Positions 1 to 10,450 of a DNA stretch of 64,000 bases are shown here, piece by piece. Numbering within the stretch: the stretch's first letter is position 1; each line of letters starts with the position of its first letter. The stretch covers positions 1,368,344 to 1,432,343 of the forward strand of contig NW_006768779.1 of NCBI RefSeq assembly GCF_000204055.1, given 5' to 3'. This DNA is from Melampsora larici-populina 98AG31. Its lineage: Eukaryota; Basidiomycota; Pucciniomycetes; Pucciniales; Melampsoraceae. The translations under genes were made by a program, and so were the position numbers. The notes under the pieces are model-generated. The model was not told the DNA's origin. It saw nothing but the letters and a program-made list of their open reading frames with translations, and searched no databases.

Positions 1-360
1 TCTGGCCAAGATCTGGCCGCAAGATTTGAATTTACAGCCAAATGAGATCTGGCAAAAAATCCGGCCGTGTGGCCAGATTCAACTTTGTATCTCCTAATTG
101 TAGTTTGTCATAAAAAGATCTATCACTGCACACCTGAGCCATGACACCCACACTGCATATGTGCAACAAGCTGAGTAATTTGTTAGCTATTATGCACACA
201 CAGATCTACTCAGTTCCCTGCTCATCTGAAGAAGTAAACATGTGATATATCATGAAACTTTTTCCAGTTTGACAAAATTGTCCTAAAAATTGACTAATAC
301 CTCCATAGCTACTCAGGCAATACTCTGAAAGCCATTCAACAGTAACAGAAATAGTGTTAC
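1..360. other. Left-edge repeat DNA, no gene
   Basis: No gene is visible. The first 85 bases hold several copies of an AGATCTGGCC-like motif in both orientations (around 8-19, 46-56 and 74-81). This resembles the palindrome-rich ends of the transposons further right, so it may be the end of an element cut by the window edge. The rest is AT-rich unique-looking sequence. Confidence 0.3.
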
Positions 361-2527
361 AGTAGGTTTCAAAAAGGTTGAAATCAAGAAATATTTAAAA
401 TTGACTTGTGAACTGCGCAGCAGGCTGCGGTAGGCAGTAAAGTTGAGATTAATTGTGACATCTGTCAAACTTACACACCAGATCCTCTAATATACAGATG
501 CTCACTGCAATAAACTCGTCCTCAAATATACACTTTTCTTGTGTTCTGCAAGCATTGGTGTCCCAATGGCTTCAAGCTGTGTCTTGATGATTGTGCTAGG
601 TCAGCTTGTTGGGCTTGAGTCAGTGTTCGACTTGTCTTCTTTTACATTTGTAGTGTAATTTTCTTGTTAAAAGGTTGTTAGTTTCAACACTGGGTAAGCA
701 ACGCAATGCCTCGCAACAGTGTCTTTCTGCACGGCGTTGCATTTTCAAAATATGTTTTTTTTGGAATCCTTGTAGCGTAGCATTTCAAAATCCAAAACGC
801 TATGCTGTCCTTGCTAGTGTTGCGTTAGACCGCTGCGCAACAGGCGCAACAGCTAAGCTACACACCGAAAAAAAGGTTGATTGTATTTATTGATGAAATA
901 GTAACATACTGAATGATAGTAGTGAAATGAGGCAATAGACAAACAAGTGTAACAGTAAAAGTTTGAAACAAATGATTAAAAAAGAAATGAACGAGAGTAA
1001 GGAAATCAAAAACCAAAACAGAAGCAAAAAAGACCATATCAGTTGAGACTGCATGTGCAAGTTTGTACAATTTCTGACATTTTGAGTGCATCTGCACTAG
1101 AACAACATCCTCAACATGGTCAGAAACCAAAATGCTCTTTACATTCAACCTGTAGCAATGTTACTTGGTAAAGCCATGTGAAAAAAGACACTCGCCATAG
1201 ACTCTTGACTCCATTTGAAACCAGTACAACTCAACCCATCAAAGATTGATTTCAGTCAATCGATATATTTTGATGTGTTCGGATCATAACAATTGTTGAG
1301 AATCTCTCAAGTTTGACTGAGTTGACATCCAAGATCAGTTTGATTTGTTCATGTATTTCCTTGGTTGAGGAAGAATCACAAAGCTGTGAACGTATTGTGG
1401 GTGATACACATAATTGAATCATGGCTGCAATCTTAATTTGATGGATTAGATTCATCAGAATGTACCCTGATTTTGATTTCATTTTAATCTTCATGATAAA
1501 CTGATTGATGGAATAGTCAATTTGGATCACTGAGGATTGATGAGATCAATGGTCTTTTCATGATTTTAAAGGGTTGATTTTGATTTTGATTTGCCTTGGT
1601 GTATCTTAGTAGGCTTCCCTTGAGAGAGTATTCTCTTTCTCAAAGGTCTATGAGTCTGAATACTTGATTTGAATCTGAATGTTGAGATGCAGATAAATTT
1701 TAACTTTGAATCAATTGTTAACCAATTTTGTAAAGGAGAACGTTGATGTTGATGCCAAGTTGGTCAATGATCAAATTGAGATGGTGTCTGATGGTGTGAT
1801 TTATCACGGTGTCAAGTACATAGGCCTCTTATCCAGGGCTACCTGCATGAAAAGACCAAGAAACTCATGTGGTTTCATGTGGTGTAACATTTGTGTACTG
1901 CACCAGTTGGATGGCCACGCAACACCCGCAACAGTTTCTGTCTGCGGTGCTACAACAGCTGTTGCGTTGCTTTTAGAAAAAAGAACAATTTTCAAGGGGT
2001 AGGATGCTCTGCGGGGTCTTACACCTCAAGAGCTGCACTGCTTTGCAGCGCAGCTTTGTCTCCAAACCGCAACACACCGCCACGCAACAGCACGCCAGCG
2101 TTGCTTACCCGGTGTTGTTAGTTTGCATTCCAACTGACACAAAAAGTTTGATTAACACGTCTGTCTCTTTCTCAGCGTTTCATTTTTTCGCGCCAACAAG
2201 CAAAAAAAGAGACTTGTAAAACAAGAAATATGGAACAAAAGATAAAAGAAGAAGCCAAGTCAAATCCCAGTTTCCATTTCACTAATGGGCCCAGCACAAG
2301 CTTCAAGACTCGTGCAAACATCACTGCCAAATTGGTTTATTGTTAGTCAGTATGTTTGGTATGGGACCAGACGCACATCAGGAATATGTATATATTTTGA
2401 TAAGATCTGACGTGTAAGTTTGACAGATGTCAAGATTAATCTCAACTTTACTGCCTGCCGCAGCCTTCTGCACAGTTCACAAGTTGATTTTAAAAATTTC
2501 TTGATTTCAACCTTTTTGAAATCTACT
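361..2527. mobile_element. Old inverted-repeat element, split by a later insertion
   Basis: About 130 bp at 361-490 reappears inverted at about 2395-2527, at roughly 85-90% identity by eye. Both arms contain the run GGTTGAAATCAAGAAAT and the shared stretch around GGCAGTAAAGTTGAGATTAAT. Removing the hAT-type element at 685-2116 leaves a core of about 730 bp with long inverted arms and no coding capacity. That is consistent with a non-autonomous foldback or MITE-type element. The superfamily is not clear because I could not fix a target-site duplication for the outer arms. Confidence 0.55.
685..2116. mobile_element. Non-autonomous hAT-type transposon, 1.43 kb
   Basis: The left end starts CAACACTGGGTAAGCAACGC. 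The right end is its inverted copy with one substitution and one base fewer. The direct repeat GTTAGTTT flanks both ends (677-684 and 2117-2124), the 8-bp target duplication typical of hAT elements. The terminal 200 bp on each side are dense in GCAAC/GTTGC and AGCAACGC motifs. The interior (about 870-1890) has no credible coding region. It sits inside the older inverted-repeat element, so it arrived later. Confidence 0.7.
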
Positions 2528-3329
2528 GTACATGAAGCCGCAACACCAACATTGTCACCAATACCTGATGCACCAGGCAGTCCACCCAATTCTTTTACTA
2601 CACCACCGTTTTCTCCTGAAGGTCAAATTTTCAAGAAGATTCCGGTGTCCCTAATGAAGGTGGTGAGTTGGTTCTAAGGCAACCGTTTCCCGCACCAGTT
2701 CACCTATCTCCCAATAGCTTGCTCCCACGACCATCACAACCATTACCTCATGTTCCAATCAAGCATCCCTGGGATTGGCAACCTTATTCACTTCCAGCGC
2801 CTCTTACTACAAAACTATAACTCAGTGTATATAGCCAATCTTTGGAATGCTTTTGTCAAACTGAAAAAAATACAGAAGGTATCACATATGATTTAGGGAA
2901 GACATCCAACTACCAAGAGGGAGTTGGGGTGTAAAGGGTGGGATATTTTTATGATCTTGTACATAGCGCAACCCATGACATGTTAGAGAGGTTAGCTGTG
3001 CTCCCACAGAGCAGAGCTTTTCACTCTGGATTGTTCTCTACCAGTATCACATAGTACCCACCTCCCTCTTGCTCTCTGTCCCCCTCAAGAGACCCACCCC
3101 GGTCATAAAAATGTGGAATTCTGGCCATCAAGTTCCAGAAACAAAACTGGAGTACTGATGAATGGGACAATCAACTGCTCTACAGCTGATTGTGGAGCAA
3201 TCTTGGGCATCACTATATGACCACTATATATAGCAGTGACTGCACTCCACAACCCCAGGGTGAAAAAACCCATAGCATTAACACTACTGCAAGCTGTAGT
3301 CATTCCTGCCACATCTGTCTATTCAGATT
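2528..3329. other. Non-coding stretch
   Basis: No credible gene is seen. Short open frames occur in every phase but lack recognisable domains or splice structure. A proline/threonine-rich frame at 2530-2680 looks accidental or relict. Confidence 0.3.
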
Positions 3330-3337
3330 CCTATAGT

Positions 3338-3625
3338 TAACGCAGCAACAGTTACAGAACTGGTTCCGTACCTGAAGTACTGGTGCCGTAGCTGAAAAAA
3401 GGTACTGCTTTTTAGCAGTACCTAGTACCGTGCATTAGTGTAGCTACAAAACCTGGTACCGTAGCTTGAGGTTGTGCTCGCCTTATGCCTCAACCTCCAG
3501 TTTTGTACCTTTTCATACCCTTCGGTACGGTACTGTACCGGTACCTTTCCGTCAGGACGAGGTACAATACTGTGCCGTACCGAGGCAGGTACTCCAAAGT
3601 ACCTCGGCTGGTACCTTGTCTGGTA
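3338..3625. repeat. Left subterminal GTAC/GGTACC palindrome cluster of the hAT element
   Basis: Many copies of GTAC, often as GGTACC, GGTAC or GTACC, are packed between the terminal repeat and the 3' end of the transposase gene. Iterated subterminal motifs are the usual transposase-binding sites of hAT elements, which is the likely role here. The sequence is self-complementary and could fold. Confidence 0.6.
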
Positions 3626-6600
3626 TCCAATACTTTTTGAAAAGTATATGAACAGAATCGTATTAAAGCAAAGGAAAACAAAGATTTTTATAAAGGAAAG
3701 ATACAAAAAAAAAGGAATAGTCAAGGATAGAAAACCATAGGACCATTTAATTCAAAACCTTGAGCTTAACCCCTTCTCTTGCGAGCTTTCTCATCATTTG
3801 AAAGACAAACCTTCATGGCATCTGATGCCTGTTTAAACTTCCCTTTAATCTCTACCCCTTCGACCGACCACATACGGCCGGAAACTAGTCGCTCAATTGG
3901 ACGTGGCAACAGCAAGCTCCGATCAGCCGTGCAAACGTCGGCGGCCGAAGAGAAAGACCTCTCAACAGCGCACGCTGTGCCACTGATTGTGAGGTAATCA
4001 CGTGCGAGGACAGCAAGGATGGGGTACTTTCCTTCATTCACCTGGAAAAAGGAAAGGCTGTCATCTATTAGTATTGATTAGACAAAGGTGTAAGTAAATG
4101 GTGACTTACACTCCACCATGCCAAAGCGAGATGAGGATTCTCTCCCACTTCCGGCGCAGGCTCTTCTGCCATCTCAAGGTAAGATCGAAGCTCGTTGGCC
4201 GTATTCCTTCGATGCTGCTCTTTGTGCTTGAGAAAGTCTTTGTCAGTAGTTCCTAAAGAATGACCCGACTTTTGAATATTTGAAGATGTCGTCGCCTTGT
4301 ATGAGCCATTGGCCTCCACTTCAGTCTTGGCTTTTTCATAAGCTGTTTCAATGAGAGACTTTGCTAGTAACGTTTCAGTCGAGCTGGCTCCAAATGCGTA
4401 GTCAAAATAATCCAAGCGCAGACTGGGATGTAAAATCGTAGCAAGAATGAGCGTATGTGAGGTGAGTGCCTCTTTGAGGTACGCTTCGCCGCGCACTAGT
4501 ATGGCATGATACATAGGGAAGAGAGGTTCGGCCCGAGACTTGGTATTGTCGATGTTCTTCTGAAGCTTCTTCACAAGCTTAACATATTCGCGTAGAACTA
4601 GAGATCCTGTTGGTCCGTCTTGTTCAAAGAATTTAGTCAAATCCTCAAAATCCTAACATAAGATTTTATTGGGCCATTAACAAAAATTATTTATATGAAT
4701 TATGTACTACAAACGAATCAATGAAACAATTCAATGAAACTTACCTGAAGAATTGCCATAATGTCTCGCACCTGGCGCCATTCGTCAGGTGTGATCATAG
4801 CCTTGTTGAATATTCCCCGGGGACGATGTAAATCAGGAGGTAACGGGGCTTCACCAGGTCGAGCTTGATGGTTACCTTTCCGAGGTGGGTCCATCTGATC
4901 TTCTTTGAGGATTTGATCAATAACCTCAAATATATGAAAGACATTATTACTCAGTATTAAATACATACACAATAATTGAAGAGTGAAATACTTACCTCAC
5001 GTGCATTATAAAGACATCGCCAGCATTGCAGTTTAATATTCCACCTGATACCGTAACCAGGTATCGGTCGAGGGAGCTTCTGCGATAGCATCGATTGGCA
5101 CATGGCGTCGAATGACCCACACATAACTGCAGACCCTCCGATCTTGCGGCCTATCACGTCGAGCTGATAAGATATAACATACAATGAAATATATTGTCAA
5201 TATGTTTTATTCATTGGTCATTAATGATAAGCGAGTCAGAAAGTTACCTTAGTGATCAAATTGTGGACTGCATTTGCCTCATTCCGATCGCTGGCCAGCA
5301 TTGAATCCTGCAGGGTCAATTCAGGTTCAGGATGTGGTCCGTCTTGGAGTTCATACCAATTCAATAGTTCTTCAGCTTCAGAAGATTTGAGATCGGTGTC
5401 GTCCACCTCTTCATCGTCACCTTCATCCTCTGTAGACTTTGACGCTTCTTCATTCTCAGGTGTTTCTTCTTCCTCGGGAATAGATTGAAGTGTATTAGTT
5501 GGAATTGGAAAGTTGCCCAGCATTGTTGATTTGACGAGGGGTGGCGGGGGCGCTTTGATTCCCAGCGCCTGTAATCCAGCGTTCACCATCAGCGCGAGTT
5601 TGTGACAAACACAACGTACTCTGTGGTTCTCGTGTTTCCAATCAAAATCTTCTTGGTGATCGGCCGCATACTTTGACAACCGCACTTGCATGGCTTCGGC
5701 TAAAGTATTGTTGTTGCTGCCGGAGTCGTGAGTCTGTGCCAACATGTGGATAACAGATGAGAGATCAGCTGAACAAATAAGAGATCAAAGTTGGAAAATA
5801 TAAAAGATATACTTAGAAAGGACTTATCTTTGTATAGATACCATGTTTGACCAAAAGGTTGATCAATGGCTCGGCGAGCCAATCACCCTTGTGATGCCAT
5901 GCAATCAGTTTAAGGCACAGGTGACGTGTCACAAACTTCCAATCTTTTGTAACAAAAGTTACAGTCGCCCCAAGGAATCCATAACGATTTCCCTTCGTGG
6001 TCCACGCGTCATGGATCAGGCCAAATTTGCTAGTAAGCGACTAAAGAGATAGATTAGTTATGGATGAGGTTCTAGAGCATCAGAGTATTTCCATAACTTA
6101 CTTTGATTTCGCCAAAAACCACCGCTCTCATCTCCATATAGGCCTCGTGTGCGAATTGAGCAACCCACATTTGGCCCAACAGGTGTGCGTTGGGGTTAGC
6201 CAAGCCTGGCTCGCTGCGCTGAAAGTAGCGCGGAGCGCGGCGGGGCGTAGTGCCAGGCGTGGCCACTGCGCCACCCGGCACTCGAAAATCCCGGTACTTA
6301 CGCTTTTCGCTAGCCAATTCGGGGCCGGGATTTCTACCGGTACGCTCTTCCCTACTGTATCAGGCACCCCCACTACTATAACGCCCCCATTGAAACTCAC
6401 CAAACCCCCCTTGTTGACTTCTATCAGCCGCTCGATTCACCGACTTCTACCACTCTTCTCTCAAGCCATCACCCATTGATCACAAGAATCAGATCATACA
6501 CATCTGGGGGACTTTCTCGCTCGGATCTGGTGCCGGTCAATATTGGCGTCAATTATCGAAATGTGGACAATTTCCATCGACAGTCGTTTGGACATATGGC

Positions 6601-6769
6601 ATATCAAGGTGAGTACATATTCTCTCTTCTCTCTAACCTTTCTCCCTTTCTCATCGATTGCCGATATCCCAATTTTTGACGCATATTTTCCTTATCTCAT
6701 TGATTGATTTCCTTCTAGTCTTTCTACCCTTTTAAATTGCTAAGCAACTTAGTTATCAAATATCGAAAC

Positions 6770-7045
6770 ATGTCTAATCTAACCATGCAACCAACCATTG
6801 ATTCGTTTTTGTCTTCTGGATACGAGACCGACAATGGTCATACAGCCCCTCGACGCTCTTCTCGCATAGTTACCCCAGCAAGACGAGCCCCTGGGATGAT
6901 TGTCCCGTCATCTGACTCTCGCCGAGGCTTGTTTGATGGTGTCCGAGATGTGAGAGACGCACATGTTCACCGACTCCTTCAAGTCCTCCCGAGCGTTCAT
7001 TCTCTATCGCCGGACAAGTTTGTACCGATGATCGAGGTGGTTTAA
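6770..7045 (+). CDS. Short ORF inside nested hAT element (91 aa)
   Basis: The frame runs from an ATG at 6770 to TAA at 7043 and encodes 91 residues beginning MSNLTMQPTIDSFLSSGYET. It is Ser/Arg-rich (APRRSSRIVTPARRAPG). A probable intron in the leader (GTGAGT at 6608 to TTCTAG near 6719) lies just upstream, so this looks like the start of a real transposon gene. I do not recognise a domain. Its place inside a deletion-derivative element suggests it is the N-terminal remnant of that family's own protein. A truncated DNA-binding protein that still recognises the ends is a possible role, but this is inference. Confidence 0.4.
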   Translation: MSNLTMQPTIDSFLSSGYETDNGHTAPRRSSRIVTPARRAPGMIVPSSDSRRGLFDGVRDVRDAHVHRLLQVLPSVHSLSPDKFVPMIEVV

Positions 7046-7086
7046 ACCCGCGAATGACCGAGATGTTAGTTTGTAGTACGATATGG

Positions 7087-7191
7087 ATGAGGGAAGGTGT
7101 CCCTCTAATTGGGGATTATGCTGAGGTTGGCAAGGTATTGGACTTTGCAAAGAAAGCTATCTCCAAGAAATCTCGCAAAACTCGTGCTTGA
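7087..7191 (+). pseudogene. Basic C-terminal tail remnant in nested element (34 aa)
   Basis: The frame starts MREGVPLIGDYAEVGK and ends in a Lys/Arg-rich tail, KKAISKKSRKTRA, followed by a stop and a T-run. It lies 41 bp after the upstream ORF ends. The composition looks like the very end of a DNA-binding protein. The simplest reading is that the middle of the parent gene was deleted, leaving head and tail. No family match is claimed. Confidence 0.3.
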
Positions 7192-8895
7192 GTTTTTTTT
7201 ATCAAAATATCTTCCTCAATACCTTTTTGAATGTTTTTGTTTCTTTACACTCCTTCAAATGATTCCTTTACCTTTTCTTTACACTCGTTTACGGTCATTT
7301 TTTGTTTTTTCTTTTTACTTTTATCGTCTCCTCAAAATTTGAGAAAAAACTACTTTTTTGCTTGTAGCGCTGAGAAGCGCGGCGTAAATCAACAGCGCTT
7401 TTCGCTATGTTTTTTGCCTAATTTTTGTTTTCCGCCACCGCTAAAACTACCAAGCCTGGTGGTTATTTTCCATCACTACACTACCGTTTTCCTGGCTAGT
7501 AGCGCTACGTAGCGCTGCGAGCCAGGCTTGGGTTAGCATACCAGAACGTTGCTCGAAGGTAAGGGTCTTCAACGCGGCGCCATGGCTGGGCAGTCCAAAT
7601 GACCCACATCCCAAGCATTTGATTGAGAATCTTGTTGTCGAACTTGGGAACAACATGGGCGAAAGTGGTGATCAACCCTTGACCGTCTGCAGTGCTGGTG
7701 GCTTCGTTTCGGAGTTGAAATTCGGTGGGTGGAAGCCGGCATCCAGCCTCGATGGCTGTGTTCCTTGCCTTGCATCCAGCCTTACCAGACTTGGTAGGCT
7801 GCTTGGATCCATCTCGATGGCTCCATAGGCCTGAAGTACCGCCTGCGCTGCGAACGTCCTGTTTGCACCACTTGCAGGGATAGGTGCCTAATACGCCGGG
7901 GAGCTGATATGTTGACAAAGGGTTATGAGATACATAAAATAAATATTAAATATTAAGATGTAAGACTTACATCTTTTGGACCATGCTTCCCAGCCTCAAA
8001 GTAATCACTGATAGGATCATACCGATCATCTGGATGAGGATCTCGGTCTTCTTTGACTACTTTGAGATTCTCCTCGTCTGAATCTTGAACTAGGTCGATT
8101 TGGAGCTTCACACCGCCAGAAGCTGAAGCGGGTAAAATAGGTTGTTTCGCTTTTCGACTGGAGACTTTGGATTGTCTTGAACTCGAAGGCTTCTTTGTTC
8201 CCTGCTTCTTCGAAGAAGTCGATTCGTGTCGAGCTTGTTTCTTCGATGTTCGTCGTGGAGGACTAGATTCAACAGGAGTACCAGAACAATCACGAGAAGG
8301 TGATTGTTCCCCATAGTCCGACTCCTCTTCAACACGTTTGCGTTTCTTACTGGTACTGGTGGATTGATAAACCAAGGCATCTGAATCGGAATCGACTTCT
8401 TCACGGCGATAAGAACGGCGTGAATCACCGGGTAAGGTGATCATGTGGGATTGCTTCCGAGCTGGAGACGGACGACTACTATGGCGGCTTGGTTGTGAAA
8501 TGGAGACAGACGATGATGACATGGTTGCTGGTGGTTGAAGTTTGGAAAGGATTCTAAAGATGAAACTAAAGATGAAATTGGATAAAAAGATATCGAAAAA
8601 GAAATGGAAATTCGATGGTTGTGAATAGTTTAAAAGAAATCGGATGGGACAAAGGACACTAACCGTCTGATATGGTCTTATATTATAGTCGTTTGCCCAC
8701 TTCGCAACAGTCGTACATGTACAGTAAAAGGGATCATGGCGTACCTGGAAGTAGAACGTAAAGTGTTTGGTCAGCGAAGGATGTGACGCAAGGAGTTCAT
8801 TAGATCCAAAAGGGTGTGATGGACTCACGATTAACGCCTAGTTCGTTCGGATCTTCGGAAAGGTACGGTGTGGTTGATGGACTGGAGTTGATTGA

Positions 8896-9187
8896 CACCA
8901 GTTCGCCCCTTGCTGGTTTGGGTCAGGTACTGTCTAGGTACTGTACAGTATTTGAAGGTACGGTACGGAACAGTGCCCCGGATCACGGGTACCAGTACTA
9001 CACAGTACCTGTACCGTCACCAGATTCCCGGTACTGTACCTGGTACCGTACCTTTTAAAAAAATGGCCTTCTGAGGGCCTCCAGTACTGTAGCCCGCACC
9101 CGGTACGGTACTACAAGGTACAGTACTGAGCAGGGTAGTGACGGAACTGCACGGTACCGGTACCAGTGCAGTAACTGTTGCTGCGTT
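8896..9187. repeat. Right subterminal GTAC/GGTACC palindrome cluster of the hAT element
   Basis: This is the mirror of the left cluster. From about 8925 to 9165 the sequence is built from GTAC, GGTACC, GTACGGTAC and close variants on both strands, ending in the inverted terminal repeat. It lies upstream of the transposase start (8522), so it may double as the promoter of the gene and thereby allow self-regulation by bound transposase. That last point is inference. Confidence 0.6.
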
Positions 9188-9195
9188 GCTATAGT

Positions 9196-10450
9196 GCTTA
9201 TTGCTGGAAATAAGGAAATGTAGAACAGGGTTGTGCCCTGAAGATTGAAAATTGAAAACCAAGAAAAAACTATAGATTGTTTCAAAAAGATATAGACACA
9301 CAGTCCTCAATTCCACAATCCCAAAACCACTTTTGGAATCCAAAAAAGGCAAGTTTTGGAAGGAGGGATAGGTTTTGGAGATCTGATTTGATTTTCTTGT
9401 TTTCAGGGGTAAGCACTGTATCAACTTTATCTGAGCATCTGAACCTTTTAATCTCCACCAAGAAATTGTACTGTCCAAACTACAGCAGAGACAATACTGT
9501 GAAGGGGAGTCACCCATTCAAGGCTTTTTGGGTCCCTGCTTGCACATCAAAAGCAGGTGATAAGTTGCAAGTCCCTCTCCCTGGCATCAAATCTTATAAG
9601 GTTAAAAGAGTGCTGCAACATTTTGGCTTTGCGTTAAGTTAGCAACCAAATATCAATCCCATTACAGAGCAGTGTATAGCAGAGACTCCACCAAACAGTG
9701 AAATGGCTTGAAATTTATTGTGCTGCACAGCAGTTTTGGTGTTGAAATCCAAATGAGGGCAGGATTCTATCCCAATGCAAACTAAAGTTGACTTTTTGAG
9801 GCTATCAGACATGCAAGAGATGTTGTTTAAAGAGCAAGTCCCTTGTACATCAGCCTGGGGGAACTTCTGCACAATTGAACTTGTGTTAGGTTTGTAGAAG
9901 AGCTAATTCTAAGGTGAGACAACAACAGCCACATGGGTCACGAAAATTTTTGCCTTCACATAATCTTTTTTTTCTTTGAAAATGTCCTATCAAAAATATA
10001 TACTTAAAAAGTCAATCAGAAGGAATTAAAAATAACAAAAAAAAAGTAATAGTAATAATGAGCCAGATACAATGAAACAGAAACCAAAGAGGAATTAGAT
10101 AAATAGATAGTAAAGAAAAGTAAAAAGTAAGACTTATGTCAAATTAGGTGACAGGGAGTCCTTCAGTACTGAGAACAGGGTTACAATGCAATCAAACAGA
10201 TTCACTTTTGAACTCTCTAGTTGGATGGGGTACTGCGTTGTGGGGACAAGATGGTGAAGGCTGAAACCCGGATTGAAAGCCAAAATCCTTCATTATACAT
10301 AATATTCTTGAAGACGACATTATTCACTTGAGTATACGCAGGAACTCTCGAACCAAGACCATGTCCCCCATCACAACATACATCTGGTAAAGCACATGAT
10401 TTAATCTGCATATGTCGCACTGTCATCGTTTGACTCAAAAACTTTGGCCT
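9196..10450. other. Non-coding stretch right of the hAT element
   Basis: No gene supported. Short open frames at 9277-9642 and 10217-10438 lack domains or paired splice sites. The stretch 10000-10140 is A-rich. The minus-strand segment just below 10450 is probably 3' flank of the next gene. Confidence 0.3.

Larger units (their letters stand above)
6201..7529 (+). mobile_element. hAT-type element nested in the transposase gene
   Basis: The left end is CAAGCCTGGCTCGC and the right end is its inverted copy. The 8-bp direct repeat GGGTTAGC lies at 6193-6200 and 7530-7537. In the host gene these bases encode the codons for Ala-Asn-Pro, and those codons are therefore present twice. Both ends hold several AGCGCT/AGCGC motifs (about 6217-6250 and 7365-7520). 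The inside has a possible 5' exon, an intron (donor at 6608, acceptor near 6719) and two short frames, described separately. It is too small to encode a full transposase and looks like an internal-deletion derivative. Confidence 0.8.
3766..8522 (-). pseudogene. hAT-family transposase gene, intact exons but split by a nested transposon
   Basis: Cut-and-paste transposase acting on the element's own terminal repeats in the nucleus. Exons, read 5' to 3' on the minus strand: 8522-7971, 7903-7530 continuing at 6192-6102, 6040-5842, 5768-5248, 5163-4996, 4924-4745, 4652-4110, 4041-3766. All junctions fit GT-AG and keep frame, giving 967 codons once the insertion is ignored. The N-terminus is Ser/Arg/Lys-rich with nuclear-signal-like KKRKR. 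A BED-like zinc finger (YPCKWCKQ...SH) opens exon 2. Exon 3 has the hAT core motif HDAWTTKGNRYGFLG. Exons 4-5 include an acidic loop, and exon 8 is the C-terminal dimerisation segment (AVERSFSSAADV). The start is the ATG at 8522; the frame runs upstream of it only without a Met. The 1,329-bp insert plus duplication adds stops and shifts frame, so the present copy is probably inactive unless the insert is spliced out. Confidence 0.85.
3338..9187 (-). mobile_element. Complete hAT DNA transposon (5.85 kb) with nested insertion
   Basis: The left end, TAACGCAGCAACAGTTAC at 3338, is mirrored at the right end (9171-9187). Flanking 8-mers CCTATAGT (3330-3337) and GCTATAGT (9188-9195) differ at one base and fit the 8-bp target duplication of hAT elements. 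Both ends carry about 300 bp of GTAC/GGTACC-rich sequence. The body encodes one hAT transposase on the minus strand (3766-8522). A second transposon (6201-7529) interrupts it. Without that insert the element would be about 4.5 kb and apparently autonomous. Confidence 0.82.
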
